DNA of 64,000 nt from Micrasema longulum. Taxonomy: Eukaryota > Arthropoda > Insecta > Trichoptera > Brachycentridae. Below, in pieces: positions 25,401 through 36,300 of the stretch (its first letter is position 1; every line of letters begins with the position of its first letter). Where the stretch lies: positions 1 to 64,000 of the forward strand of contig JAGVSM010000899.1 of the NCBI GenBank assembly GCA_022494885.1. Reading direction: 5' to 3'. The notes under the pieces are model-generated. The model was not told the origin of the DNA and searched no databases. It was given only the letters and a program-made list of their open reading frames with translations. A program made the position numbers and the translations under genes.

Positions 25401-25872
25401 CGAGACACAGCCAGTGCTTGGCGTTACAGCTGACTCCGCGCTGGAAGGCGTACAGAGCGAGGTCGAACTTCTCCAGCTTTAAGCTCGTGGTGCCGAGGCG
25501 ATACCAGAGCGTAATATCCGACGGGTCGTACGTGGAAGCTTCCAAGTAGTTGTCTACAGCCGCCTCGAGGTCTCCGAGCTGGGTGGAGATGGAGGCAATA
25601 TTCCGGTAGCAGAGATACTTGAGGCTGAGGAGGGGGGGAGCCCTCCCCTCCCCCTCCTCGGGAGGCTGCACGGCATAGAGGAGCTCGGTGTCTAGCAAGT
25701 CCAGTAGGAGTTGCCGCGCATCCTTGAGGCTCCCCTTGCGCTGGAGCTCCAGGCAGCGGGCGTACTGCTGCAGGGCGATCTCTTCCAAAGCCTCTCGAGT
25801 CACCCCTCCCTCCCCTTCTCCGGAACTTTCTTCATCCTCCACTTCTTCGTTTAGAGCTGTTATTCTTATCAT
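19486..25872 (-). CDS. CABIN1: Calcineurin-binding protein cabin-1 homologue, single coding exon
   Basis: 2128 residues uninterrupted; vertebrate CABIN1 is about 2200. Family knowledge: a nuclear TPR scaffold in the HIRA/UBN/ASF1 histone H3.3 chaperone complex; the vertebrate protein also binds calcineurin and MEF2. Seen: N-terminus MIRITALNEE, TPR-like helices at about 60-190, a basic nuclear-localisation-like stretch (KRRSSRKK) near 405, further TPR-like repeats near 1030-1100 (YYLLADFYFKN, NRFDSWAGMALARS), a Glu/Lys/Ser-rich linker with a serine run near 1490, the conserved block FFNGIWRIP with DRPGSFASHMSR near 1580, a Pro-rich part near 1770-1920, a Gln/Ser/Thr-rich tail and the end SEVIVLDDD. 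Start choice: an upstream in-frame ATG at 25908 is discounted because the 36 bases between contain a pyrimidine tract and AG, a splice acceptor one base before ATG 25872, implying a 5' UTR intron. Confidence 0.95.
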   Translation of the reverse strand: MIRITALNEEVEDEESSGEGEGGVTREALEEIALQQYARCLELQRKGSLKDARQLLLDLLDTELLYAVQPPEEGEGRAPPLLSLKYLCYRNIASISTQLGDLEAAVDNYLEASTYDPSDITLWYRLGTTSLKLEKFDLALYAFQRGVSCNAKHWLCLDSLVTITLGLGEYNDCIFTIYNALELDPDYLRGRAYRKHIFTEFPYVKEFVTTLNSLYKWTPEMDEDIVGEECERLIAEAKSINEAYTKQVFENKVVERLPVLTLNKPIENWSWLSVGESLVDMHMHITENLLSHACVVEVSQPEIGLPKTSLLDEPMEVEMGDVKSNEIVQTVQLPENIVEKIQDEKLDKTTNDFDKMEVDQDTGQNNATKVNEVKEVKKGTTRRRASSISCLQQWEWCNKRRSSRKKANRQDQNETIYDTLKRLLPHHLVVDENRHERAKTKEFKGDESLDTMDLYKLFEEKEKETDVNVQEDENFNRDYFNSEKEQAEVQEFIQKYVESTCDIITMLDDFVETLSKMWEITWPDGLGDIYMEANWCARQHFEPPIGYDKTPEVLKTFININLIHLETGINKLLEEEEEKRGNVETELLDLLKFLCSRKESLGENSLYLTIRFLWVKCHSLLYKDQVEFALDCLYYILYELNCLDEEGDNYSLKVPNFTKWPTITKTNCVELIKALERNKKLSTVPNLYEYAKYEEALEILQDSFKHCQHQASKQEWGSMALDWAVQLVTLMECLWALDDTEQCFSWGAICLHESLKQYMLCEPGDDNYDKWSLTVVKALMCLEHILKKEGSEYLETLPEKSLIRLVQDIIQIIVHQLDDTNSNQDMPLNTMASWVLLHFIFQREEDCGRMKKNPADDSPDGDIPVSLQILFIAHENVGKRGWCATNNGELIHFTLKTVIPRFRSPALYAAVESVSQYLEQCVFCLFGHPTKKTKFRYLMEHNATPIKLDWEWAQQIFDLYRPEEMPEFNSYRVGSITAESEQLFQNMLSIAPSSLDPHPHWADVIAYIEGRKSKLPEVVIELPYKMRDIYYLLADFYFKNNETVKALKYYSYDIVIIKNRFDSWAGMALARSSLLEAKLNSCETFKTEREYLTKATAVEGCFKKALEMDCSHSMLWIEYGAFVYGVHSFCSRMLKQASESLSMESFEVLESRKEAMLDTAHRCFVNAHRQWMAECQAADKGQQDERWLHYYMLGKIAEKKNEAPEKYLEYYQKASKFLQENSATYPTRINYNNPQNLSVEALEIHYRIHASILKYIEQHENKVIYASAGKSFKEYLDKCAVGPFGNKKKNSKESTTEKENESSDIDKNNREANKGAVKRSNSDGEESTSKKVRISEKDIATDGSSESSKKNETIVTTQNDNGVSNTEILDSKPENVESQVVQSQAIEPLSGLDTEKPAVERVSAEDVETVISAPMEVEGDVKITGTDQSLSKIEEKDEKSKENEVVDDKKSEESVKSTDTEVRRTSQEQESNASNTGTSKDNSSSESSSSSSSEDSSSDSSTSSSDSEKAPTEMTQDQIGEIISICLENLEDCVSRFPQHYKALYRLAHFHFYYKRDKNVSRCRDLMLENFIAKNGSKLQGLFCERKNSNFFNGIWRIPAGEVDRPGSFASHMSRCVLITMEVLKEIDDNKTLLDLSLQLQRTPDAEKKYLRDSERIELSQQALSLCIRSIKGQLGKFSKVTEISKNVLGKKELVNLMLEVYRSYQKVQKHVPIKSQIFSGLLIEAYKLYSGKAEADNLLDKSIRKCQSIIASTKQRAAQLASNSSTGSSVQAELAPPATVPPPPSVPVSFPPKKVKPYVPIIPATSFLPHVDPPSFASVQNSYLPYLPMVDNPLLSAFGKLDPATAAMYIRGFAGVPSSGYQADFFRQIMHTMDAAAYMQQSKPYNQPPVKPKPATAAKTNIPKTNVTLNKAPSTSTLKQQSSPSTHKSFASYTASQQQSSNKKVTPNPLKASVGTPAPSVTPPAPVQPSLYSPSQSRAQPAHTTCPSPVPASVASGTAQPAHQTSASTVNAAIHTKPPAPHQQVSPGKTLQEKLAERQKQNPSVPEAISRSASTAFSGKIPSSLTITKTGSSGKSGSSEEQKQHQDSVAKGNRDAKKSIQFGISKEKLAQPTKVLDASEVIVLDDD

Positions 25873-25908
25873 TCTGAAAAAAAAATACAAATTGATCACA
25901 ACCCACAT
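25873..25908 (-). promoter_or_regulatory. Splice acceptor of a 5' UTR intron of the CABIN1 homologue
   Basis: On the minus strand a long T tract followed by CAG ends at 25874, leaving a single A before the start codon. This is a textbook 3' splice site and explains why the open frame runs upstream past the true start. The matching 5' UTR exon was not located. Confidence 0.7.
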
Positions 25909-26512
25909 TTTACATTTCGTACATCTTTTTCTTGCCTACACAATGAGGAAGTTCAGTGCTGTGGGAAATTTTAGTGGGTACAAATAATTTCATCATCTTT
26001 TCTACGAGAACATATCAGTCCCTTAGTCAGTGGTTAGGTGCCGTAATTTCACACACCTATGGTCCAAACAGCCGCGCGCTTGAAAAACCAGATAACTGAA
26101 ATATGAGTGACTTCTGGTGAGAAGTTGAGCTACTAGATGAAAGAGCATAGATTTAATATTTTTGTTATGGCGTGGGAATACAATTTTCCTGCCTTTTTCT
26201 TCAATTATCAACTGCCAGTGTAAGGTTAAGTGTTGCACCTAATTTTGTGAGCTTCAAACTTTCTAGGCCACGTGTTATTACAACAAGCTGTTCTGTTTCC
26301 CCCTTCCCCCTAGTGTATGTTGCAGGTAATTTATTGTTTTCATATATTTATTAAATACTTTTACTAAAAAAAGCAATGTCATTGTTATTGTAAAAATAAT
26401 AAAAAATCGCACTTCAAGTTCAACTATGGTCCAAATATTTACTTCAAATTCTAGCGAGAAACAAAAGCGACAGATATTCCTCGGCTTCAGAATCTTCATT
26501 TAACCTTTTTGA

Positions 26513-26815
26513 ATGATGGTTAACTCCCTGGAAGAGGAATTTGTAGTGTATATTTACGAGGGAGAATATTGGCCCGGACAAGTTACGAAAGTGAAAGACA
26601 ATAGGGCTTATATATAATGTATGGCAAGATCTGGCAACTTATGGAAGTGTCCAGATAAGGAAGATTTCATTTATTATTCTAAAGAGGATATTAAACTATC
26701 CATAAGTAAGTCAAAGTGGAAAATCACCGAAATAGACCTTTCCCAAGTGCCTAAGCTCGAGGGCATATATCTCGTTAACCCAAAAAAAATTGGTGATTTG
26801 TGGAATAGATTTTGA
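26513..26815 (+). pseudogene. Decayed C-terminal piece of a transposon-associated or Tudor/PWWP-like ORF
   Basis: From ATG 26513 one frame reads 34 codons (including VVYIYEGEYWPGQVTKV), meets TAA, then continues in the same frame as MARSGNLWKCPDKEDFIYY and on to a stop at 26815. The sense of the protein clearly runs through the TAA, so it is a broken copy. The pattern (hydrophobic strands, EYWPGQV, W-K-x-P-x-K-E-D, a tyrosine-rich end) resembles small tail domains that I know from C-termini of insect transposon-derived proteins, but I cannot name the family. It stands alone, 640 bases upstream of the CABIN1 start and divergent from it. Confidence 0.45.
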
Positions 26816-28009
26816 GTGTTTGATTTTGAAAAATAATACATTTACCTTGATTTTGATTTATTTCTATCTAGATTTCATATAATTTAAATAGTATTAATTT
26901 TTAGTGTAATTGGTGATAAAATGAATAAATAAATATTTTTTTATTATAGACTTTATCATATCTGCGTTTCATTTTAAAGATTATTGACTACCCAATAATA
27001 TAGTGGCAAAACAGTCGAGCAACTGTTGCTCTTTATCGATTTACTTGGGAAATATACTTTGGACTATAATCGAGTGCTTCATAACACAACTACGGTCCAA
27101 AGTTTTAATAATAATATGTATGTACAGTTGAACTTGGTTATTACGAGGAAAATGGGATCGACTGAATTTGCTTGTTATAAGCATTACTTGTTATACAAGA
27201 AGAGGGTTTATTTAAAAAAATCGCCACTGCATATTGTCACTATTGAAAATTATAATATATGCTTACACACATACCAGTAACTAAATTTCATTTCCAGATA
27301 AATAAACATTAGTTTTTTTTACAATGTTGACACTATGGATAAGGACAGAAAACTTTTTACACGCTTCAAAATTTTTCTCGCAACTTTTTATTTTACAAAT
27401 AATTGTCATTTTTTCACAAATTTGAACACTTCTGCTTGTCAGAAGTCATGTTTACAATTCAAGGGTTAGGTTTTAACTTATCTGACATCACCCACTAGTA
27501 ATGTTCATTATGCATTGACCGTAGAACTTTAAAAAAAAGAAAAACATTGTTAAAAATCCCGAAACAAGGATGTCATTCGTAAAGTACAAAGAAAGTTGTA
27601 AATTTTAATAAGACTTACTAAGTTCACAAAGCTTGAATTTTCTATTTGCAATTTTAACCATATGTGTGATACTTTGTCAATGTTGTCGGCAAAAACACCA
27701 ATTCGGAACTCAGACACTTACACAGTGTCATAAACGTAAACTGATCCCGATGCCCAGCGGCACCGGTGCTGAGTTAGTCCCGCATTTGGATTGTATTACT
27801 TAGGTTCTTATAATTATGTTTTTAAACGATTGAAGAGTTTTTGTTCAACTGTTGACAATATTGTTGTTCGGTATGTCCGAGAAGTAGCTCGCTACAAATG
27901 TGTGAAGAAAACCACAAATTAAAAATTCAACCAATGTTTCCTCATTATATCCGAAATCTCACTATTTCCGCGATCGTTATAATCGAGTTTGACTGTATGT
28001 AAAAATTAG

Positions 28010-28255
28010 TTGCAACAGAGAGGGAAAACATTTTTGAGAATGAAATATGGAAGTCTAGGCATTTACAAGGCCTATGACCTGTCATTGGCTAGTTTAAGTG
28101 GCCACTTTACACACTGCGTAACATTCACTATTTTGCTTATGGTTAAACATCCACATTTCCTATTGATTCTGTCGCAACAAAATTAGATGTGAAAAACTCC
28201 CTAGAGGTAATCCAGCCTGTCTACAGACATTTCGACATACTCAAAAGATTGTTGA
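28010..28255 (-). repeat. Dispersed ~377-bp family copy
   Basis: Minus orientation; words TCTAGGCATTTACAAGGC, GTTTAAGTGGCCACTTTACA and the end block CCAGCCTGTCTACAGACATT. Confidence 0.7.
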
Positions 28256-28311
28256 TATATATATCTAAGTTGTGTACATACAGATCAACGAAAATAATCT
28301 CAAAAAGCTTT

Positions 28312-28546
28312 AATGATTATGATAAAATTATAAATAAACTTATCAATGAAACTTCTTGGTTTAGTTTTACTTTTTATTATTTTGACCAACGTGCGCTTTC
28401 ACCTAAGTAGGCATCTTCAAGACTGGTAGATGCTACTGGTAGACTTGGAGATCCCTACTTAGGCGAAAGCGCTCGTTGGTCAAAAAAGTAAAACTTAACC
28501 AAGAAGTTTTATTGATAAGTTTATTTATAATTTTATCATAATCATT
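28312..28546. repeat. Near-perfect palindrome with arms of about 117 bp
   Basis: The left arm (AATGATTATGATAAAATTAT on) and right arm (ending ATAATTTTATCATAATCATT) meet at about 28432 with almost no loop. The arms contain GCTTTCACCTAAGTAGGCAT next to ATCTTCAAGACTGG, resembling Penelope-like terminal words. Confidence 0.75.
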
Positions 28547-28699
28547 AACTATGAAGTTTTATCAAGAAATATCAACAAAAAACGTCAACATTAAAAAGCT
28601 TTATTTTAAATGCTGTAACAAAATCTCAAAAAAGTATCATACTTTCGACCAATAGGTGTGTGAAATTACAGTACTTAAATTAAATGAATAACGATTCGT

Positions 28700-28875
28700 T
28701 AGATGCCGCCTTCTGTGTAATAGCTAAGGTACTTGCCCTATGCGGGATTCCTTTCGGGTTTGATTCTCAGTGAGAGCAAAATAATTACGTTGTTTTTTTT
28801 CCAAACCAGGGTCCACTAACGCTGAATTTTTGCCAAAGAAATTAGAATTCTTGGTCTGTTGTGCAAAAAACAAGA
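28700..28875 (+). mobile_element. tRNA-derived SINE, diverged
   Basis: GCCGCCTTCTGTGTAATAGC as a head and TTTCGGGTTTGATTCTCAGT as a B box; the body ends in CTTGGTCTGTTGTGCAAAAA. Confidence 0.5.
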
Positions 28876-29289
28876 TAGATGGTTTACAAAATGTATACTT
28901 AAAAGTATTCTACGAAATCTCTTTGGGGTAATTTAAATAACTTATTTCGTTATTTGTTGTATAAACATGACCATTATGCGGAAAAATAAAATTATTTACT
29001 TCAAAAAAGTTGTTTACTTACGCATAAATATTGTGTATATAGACCACAATTTGGACCGATTCAGATTGTTTATTATTTATAAGGTTATATTATGTTTTAT
29101 GTCACAAAATGATTACGATGATTACCAGAGAGATTACTGTCAGATTTCGAATCGCTTTTGAATAATGTTGCAACCCCAAAAATATGCATTTTAGCTACAT
29201 CACACGTACGTTTTCTAATTGATTCAAACGATGATGGTTGAAAACTAAAACCGATCGGGGACTATATTTGTAATAATTATTAATAAAAG

Positions 29290-29640
29290 GAGAACAATTA
29301 AGAGGAGGATATTAAAAATCTCCTGGGTGGATAGAGTCCGAAACGATGATGTTCTCCGACGGATGGAAAAAGATAAAGAGGTACTGAAGACTATAAAGAA
29401 AATAAAACTTGAGTACTTTGGGCATGTGATGAGAGGCGAAAAATATAAAATTTTACAAGTCATTCTACGGGGAAAGATTGAAGGGAGACGCAGTGCAGGT
29501 AGAAGGCGCATCTCTTGGCTTAAAAACTTGCGCGACTGGTTCCATTGCAGCACTCAGTCCTTGTTCAGCGCAGCTGCCAATAAAGTAAGAATCGCAATGA
29601 TGATTTCCAACCTCCATCGGGGAGAGGAACCATAAGAAGA
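29290..29640 (+). mobile_element. Non-LTR retrotransposon C-terminal fragment with open frame
   Basis: A frame of about 110 codons carries WVDRVRNDDVLRRM, YFGHVMRG and GKIEGRRSAGRRRISWLKNL, then a stop. This is the usual end of the protein that is often mis-annotated as craniofacial development protein 2-like. The domain upstream is missing. Confidence 0.65.
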
Positions 29641-30322
29641 AGAATTAATAATAATATTTGTGAATATTTAGTTGGTTTAAAAACGAGCTACCCAAAATGT
29701 AAAACTTTAAAGTTTCAAATTCATGTGATTTAATTTTTAATAAAAATTTTCCAATATTCATATTCAATTCAAACCTACTTATCAATTAATAGTAATTGAA
29801 CATTGAACTGAAGATCCCAAAAATCTTACCAATGTTATCTTGTAGATCGGTCTGAAACTTTAATCTGTGGGATGAGATTCGAAGCGTGATCAACATAATA
29901 AATGATTGTGTATTTTTGCTTTTAAGGTTAATTTATTTACAATTACCTCTGGCGCTTTAATTGTCTAATATGGACGAAAAACTACCAAAATAACTTAAGT
30001 ATTTTTTGACAAAAGGACGTTTTCAATATCAATGTATTTTGATTAATTTAAGCTTTTTCTGTATGTAACAAATATAAATTGAGGTTTTGTAAAACAATAA
30101 CATGATTTATTGCGATAGATTAAAAAAAAACGTGTTTTAAACAAGGTAGGCACCAATGCATTCCTTGTAAAACATGCTTATCCAATGAATTTTTCCTTAT
30201 TAAGTAATATTATTTTTCTATAGATAGCCACACTGAAATAGAAATGTCGATAACTGTTGCTTCCTTTTATGTCATTTAGTTTTTGTATTGTTTAGTTTGG
30301 CATATTTTAAAAGTTATTTACA

Positions 30323-33300
30323 ATGTCTCGTCAGGGTGAACGGCAAAATCAGTCGCAAAATTATAAACTTGTTGTTGTTGGTGGTGGAGGTGTCGGTAAA
30401 TCTGCAATAACAATACAATTTATACAGGTGAGTGAACATCTGTAGGTTATGCAAAAGTTACGCCCACGCAATTTGCCAAATTACTCAGTTTTTCCTAATT
30501 TTTAGGAAGTTAATTTGTGATTGATTATACGTGAATTCAATATTTATCATTAAATACAGTAATACTTGCAGAATATTATTTGTTAATTAGTGTAATTTTA
30601 TCAATGCCCAAAATAGGATCTGACATACCGCTTCAAGGTCTACGCCTAAAATTATTATTCCATCATATTACGCCTACTGTCTTCGTTATACATGATCGGA
30701 CGCTCTAGATTGAAATATAAAAATTGTTGTATTTTCTCATTTCAGAGTTATTTCGTCACTGACTATGATCCCACCATTGAAGACTCCTACACAAAGCAAT
30801 GTGTGGTGGATGACATTCCTGCCAGATTAGACAGTATGCATCTCTTTATTCCAAGCAATTGCCAACACTGTTTCTTCCATTTCAACAATGATAAATAATC
30901 ATTTTGTAGAGACTGTAAAATAGCCTTGTAAAAAAACAATCATCACATGTGACAACTTAACCTCCCGAACGCTGTAGCCAACCTTGTGCTGGCTGTAGGA
31001 GTATTTCGATTTAGTATTCCTTAAAAAAAATACAACAATGAACAACACTTAAACACTCAACAATGTTTTATACAGACAAATCTGTGGCATTTGGGTAAAG
31101 AGGTATAAGTCACTATTAGCTGATTGTGCTGGGAGCCATTCAGAGTTTATTACTGATTTGATTCTTTACCTTTCCTTTACCGTCCCAGAAACATCCGCGC
31201 GTTACGGTGCTGTGTAGTCATAACACATGCAAAAAATTAGAGATTTTCAAATCAGAAAAATGTAATATTCATAGGAAATTTCTTCAATTATTCACAGTTG
31301 AAGTCATGTGTCCATGAATAATTATAGAAATTGGAAATACAACATTTTCAGGCGTTGCCTAGTATGTAGGTGAAATAATTCAACTACACGAATCTCACCC
31401 GCATAAATAAAGGTTTCAGCTCTTTAACTTCACAAACATCAACAGATGAAAGAATTGAAGGGATATAGATGTTCAAATATGGGCAGAATGGTGAATGTCA
31501 CATAGTGTGTAAAATGGCCACTTAAACCAGCCAATGACAGGTCATAAGCCCTGTAGACGCCTAGACTTCTATATTACCCTCTCTAAAATGTTCTTCCCCT
31601 CTGTTATAATATGTTAATATAAACAGCTCCCCAGGGAGTTAAATCCAGTTTTTGTTACCATTTGTGTAATTACAACATGGTCATAAGGAAGAATTGCAAT
31701 ATCCGACACAAGTTTTTTTTATTTAACAACCTGTGCCTTTAACCTCAGAGAAATAATTCACTCCTGCTTAAAGAGAAGCCCTTTAACTCTAAAATATGTA
31801 TGTGTATATTTATGTTTTTCCTTTTTTTTTAAAAATGTTATTACTATTTTATTTTATTTATACATCTGAGCATGTTTTTCATTTTTTATTTCAATTCTTA
31901 ACTTTTTATTACTCTTACAAATTTTCTTCATTTTTTATATTATTTCCATTTGTAAATACTCACTACAAACTTTAAAATATCTTTTTTTACTTAAATTTTA
32001 ATTTTTAAACAACTTTCATTTATGTTTTTTTTTTCTTCTCTTTTTTACACTTTCATAATAATTGAATTGAATAATTGCTTTATAATATGGAAACTTCACT
32101 GGTCCATTAGAGTTAAGACTAATTGTGTAAAATATTAAACTTTGTAACTGTACTGTATGTTTCCTAAATAAAAGAAAATAAATAAATAAAAATAAATAAT
32201 CTCTATTGCATAGAACAAATCGTACCAAATTTTTGGTTTGGTTTTTAGTTTAAGAAAAAACGTGTAACATATGGTTTCGGTTTGCGCTTGCAATTCTCGA
32301 CCTGAGTACCTATAGCCACTGTATCGCTATAAACTGTAGCTAACTTGGTGGTTGATAAGTATATAATGGTTTTCGACCGTATTGGTGACTATTAGCCAGT
32401 GGGGTATTATTACTCAAACCCTTTCAGACCTGAATAAATTCCTGTGGACTTAAAAAGTATTTTTATTCTGTGAATTTTTGGTATTTTATATGTTTTTTAA
32501 AACTCTTTTATACTTTAGAAATTATTTAACTTCCATTATTTATAAACAATGGGTCTCAAACTGAAAATCAACTGGCGAAATTAATTTAAAATGTGTTATT
32601 ATCTTACAATATATGTTTATTCAATCAAATTAATATAATTTTACAAATTAATATATGATTAAAACTTGCCTTACATAATTATCATTTATAAGGATGACAA
32701 GAATTCGCTCCAAAACAAACAAACCAGCCAGAAGCCAACTGTCAAAGTTAAAAATGATGTTTTCTGTGTAATGCTTATTACCGACATAGGACTTGGGGAT
32801 TCCAGTAATTTAAAAATAAACTCGCCGCTTTTGAATTTCGGTAGGCACGAGAGTAAAAAAATCTTAAAATGCGTGTGGATTTTTTTATTTATTCATACAA
32901 GTACATACATATTATAACAAAATACAATAATAACGTATCCCAAACTCTATGAGGCCAAGGGCCCTGTGATGAGTTGGGGTACAACATAATGGAAAGTGGA
33001 AACACGTACATAATTAAATAATAGCAAAAATAAAAATGAAATATTACATAAAAATACATATATTTCCAAGGGCATCTGGACAACACGCTTAATAGTATAT
33101 AAATTTGAATGAACACCCGGGCTGAAACCGTTAACAAAGGCGGTTAACAAAGTGTAAAAAGTATCATTATAAAAACTAAACACAAAAAATTCAGTGACGA
33201 ACATAGAAGAAAAAAATTCATAAACGCTTAAACCAATAACTTCAGCATACAAGACAAAAAATATAAAGTTTTGGAGTGACAAGGGCAATGTATCATAATG

Positions 33301-36300
33301 TATTCCTTTGTATTAAGGTAATCAGCGCCAGAGACAGTACTATCTAAAGTTAATCATTACAATTTGGGAAACAACTGCTTAAAAAGTATCGATTTTAATT
33401 TCAATAAATATGCATTTTCACCATGTTTGTTTCGTTTTGTAAAGCCGAGAAAAGGGTGATTGAAGTGTGAGCGAAACCGATAGGAATACTCTCGGCCTTT
33501 AAAACAGTTTTGCATATGTGCAGAGTTTTTTCACTAATAAAACTTGCATTCATACCCCTTTTTATTTATCAGTTTTAGACACAGCGGGGCAGGAGGAATT
33601 CAGCGCAATGCGCGAGCAGTACATGCGCAGTGGAGAGGGCTTCCTGTTGGTGTTCTCATTGGCTGACCACGCCAGTATGGAGGAGATGTACAAGTTCCAC
33701 CGCCAGATCCTGAGGGTCAAGGACAGGGATGAATTCCCCATGCTCATGGTCGGGAACAAGGCTGATCTGGATCATCAGAGAAAGGTAAAACCAAAAATGC
33801 TGGAATACTAAATGGTTTTAAACAGATGATTTATTGAACTGATAAGAAAAGAAGTAGCAAGAAGATATTTCAGTCAGTGAAGAATTTACTTCCCTCTTTC
33901 CCTCAATCCAACGAAGTACATATTATGTACTTCTGGATTATCTTCTTTCAGCACGAGGATGCCAAAGCTACTAGATTACAGAGAGCTCCCTGGGGGATCT
34001 TTTCTCGTTTGGCAATAAGCCACCTTTCTTCGTGTGTGGACACCACCAAAGAAACTTAAGTCCTCAGATGTGGTGGGCAAGCTGAACTGATAAAAACATA
34101 TCGATGCTAGAAAGGAAAAGTGACCAAGCGACATCTACCAACTTTACAGAAGAGCCAATTAAAAAAGCTCATTCATACGTATTATTTTGGCGTTATTCCT
34201 ACATAATTTAAATAAAAACACAAGATTCTTCATTGATCAAAAAAAGTAATTTAATTGGCTATTCTGTAAAGTTGCCACATGTCGCTTTGTAACTTTTTCC
34301 TTTCCAGCGTCAAAATGTAAAAAGTTATTTTTTAATTGTCTTTGAACTTTTTGGTGATAAATCCTAGTAAGACAGTCATGGTAACCCAGTTGACCTCACA
34401 GGACATCTACTTTTATTACCTACTGTTTGTTATTATGTTTTAATATGTAATGTATTTAGATAGTTGTACAAAATATAAGTTTAAACAACTAGTTATACCT
34501 TAACCAATAAACAATATAATATACAAAAATAATTTCAAAAACAAAACATTGTTTTTAAATCCAGACGCTTTCTGATGACGCTTTATCTACCTATATAAAT
34601 GTTTGTTTTTGACAAAAACTATTGCTGTCCTACGAAATGATGCAATATACCCAGCACCCCTAATCTCTTTTGCCAACTCATCAAACATCATAATTCCTTT
34701 ATGGTACTGATTGTTCTGTGTTGCCTGGATTCTTGTTTTTGAGATTCTGAAACATTCACCCACCCTCATAGAATAGCAATGATCTTCGTTATTACACTGA
34801 ACAATTTATTTTTTAATTTTAATATTAATACTCATCATCATTCCCTTTCCGCACTTGGTACATAAGGCGCTGCATTGGTACACCAATCGCAGCGTACCTT
34901 GATAATTTTGTTACATGAAGGTAAGATGATCAGTCTTACGCTTCAGGTACCAGTCCTGGGACTATGAAATATTCTAGTGTAAAAACACCCTTTTTTAAAT
35001 AAATATTTAATATCAACCATATCGGGAATCGAACTTTAAACCTCTTGCATGCTAGACAAACACGCTGACCTAATGGTGGTGTAATCACCACGAGACCGAC
35101 AATATTAATACTAATGTATTTAAAATGACTGCTTCGCCAAAAACATGTTCAGTAGGGGGGGCCGATAATTTTTTTTCTCCGAATTTTGAAATGAAAAGGG
35201 TCTAAAAAGTTGCCTTTTAAATTACTCAGAATGCAAAAAATATTCAATACTTCTTTTGGCCCTCAACCAGAGCTTGAAGTTTTCGAAAAAGTTGATTTTT
35301 TGCCGCAAACCAGCTGTCATTTCGTATTTAAGTAAGAAAATCGGCTCAATTAAATTGTGTAATGTGCATTAAACCTTATTAAATAAGCATCTAAGGGCGT
35401 GAGTTGCACTTTGTTTTGTAATAAATGGGTAGCATTGTTTTAATGAGCCATTGTTTTCGTCAATATTAGCCAGGCGCTCAACGGAATCAGTTCCGCGGAG
35501 TGTAAACTTTTTGCATTTTGGTAGTTTTAAAACGTGTTCAAATTTGTAATGTGAATAAGTTATATCTTTACTAACAAAAAATTATTTTATCAATATAGAT
35601 AATTAACAAAATGTTCAGACAGTGATAAACTTCAAACCTCGGTTGAGGGCCAAAAGTAGTACAGAATTTTTTTTCTAATAATTTTTACGTTCAATGTGAT
35701 CCAAAATGCAACTTTTTAGTTCCCTTTCACTTTGATGTCTAAAAAAATAAAACATTTCATACATCATCGGCCCACTCTAATGTTCAGTACTGTCAACATA
35801 TGTTTAGTATATGTTATGTATTAATATGAATTTTGCACATTTAAATAAACCAAAAAACTAATAATACTAGGCAGGCATATTGTGTATTTTTTTGTGTTTC
35901 TTAGCCTGAGATGACATTTTTGACTATTTTTTAAGGACACTGAAATGTTCAAATTAAAGCACTACCAGATTACATGATTTGATGCACTGTAATTGGTGAT
36001 GTTTTTATTTAAATGTACAGATATGTATTTTAAAGTATGTTTTCACTGGAATTTGACTGGAAATGCTGTGCCCTATGAACCACCGGGTGCTGATAAAGAA
36101 ATGATGATTTTTTTTTTTAAATATTATCATTAGTTAAATTATTGTTTTTATTTTCGTTTAATACGTCTGTTCATCTGGCCAACTAATACATTTTTGTATT
36201 TCAGGTGACAGTAGAGGAGGCCCAGCAGTTGGCTCGCCAGCTCAAGGTGCCTTACATCGAGTGCAGCGCCAAGCTGCGCATGAACGTGGACCAGGCCTTC

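Noticed and set aside
25873..25908. Upstream ATG extending CABIN1 by 12 residues
   Set aside because: The extension is encoded by a polypyrimidine tract and AG of a splice acceptor; homologues begin MIRI.
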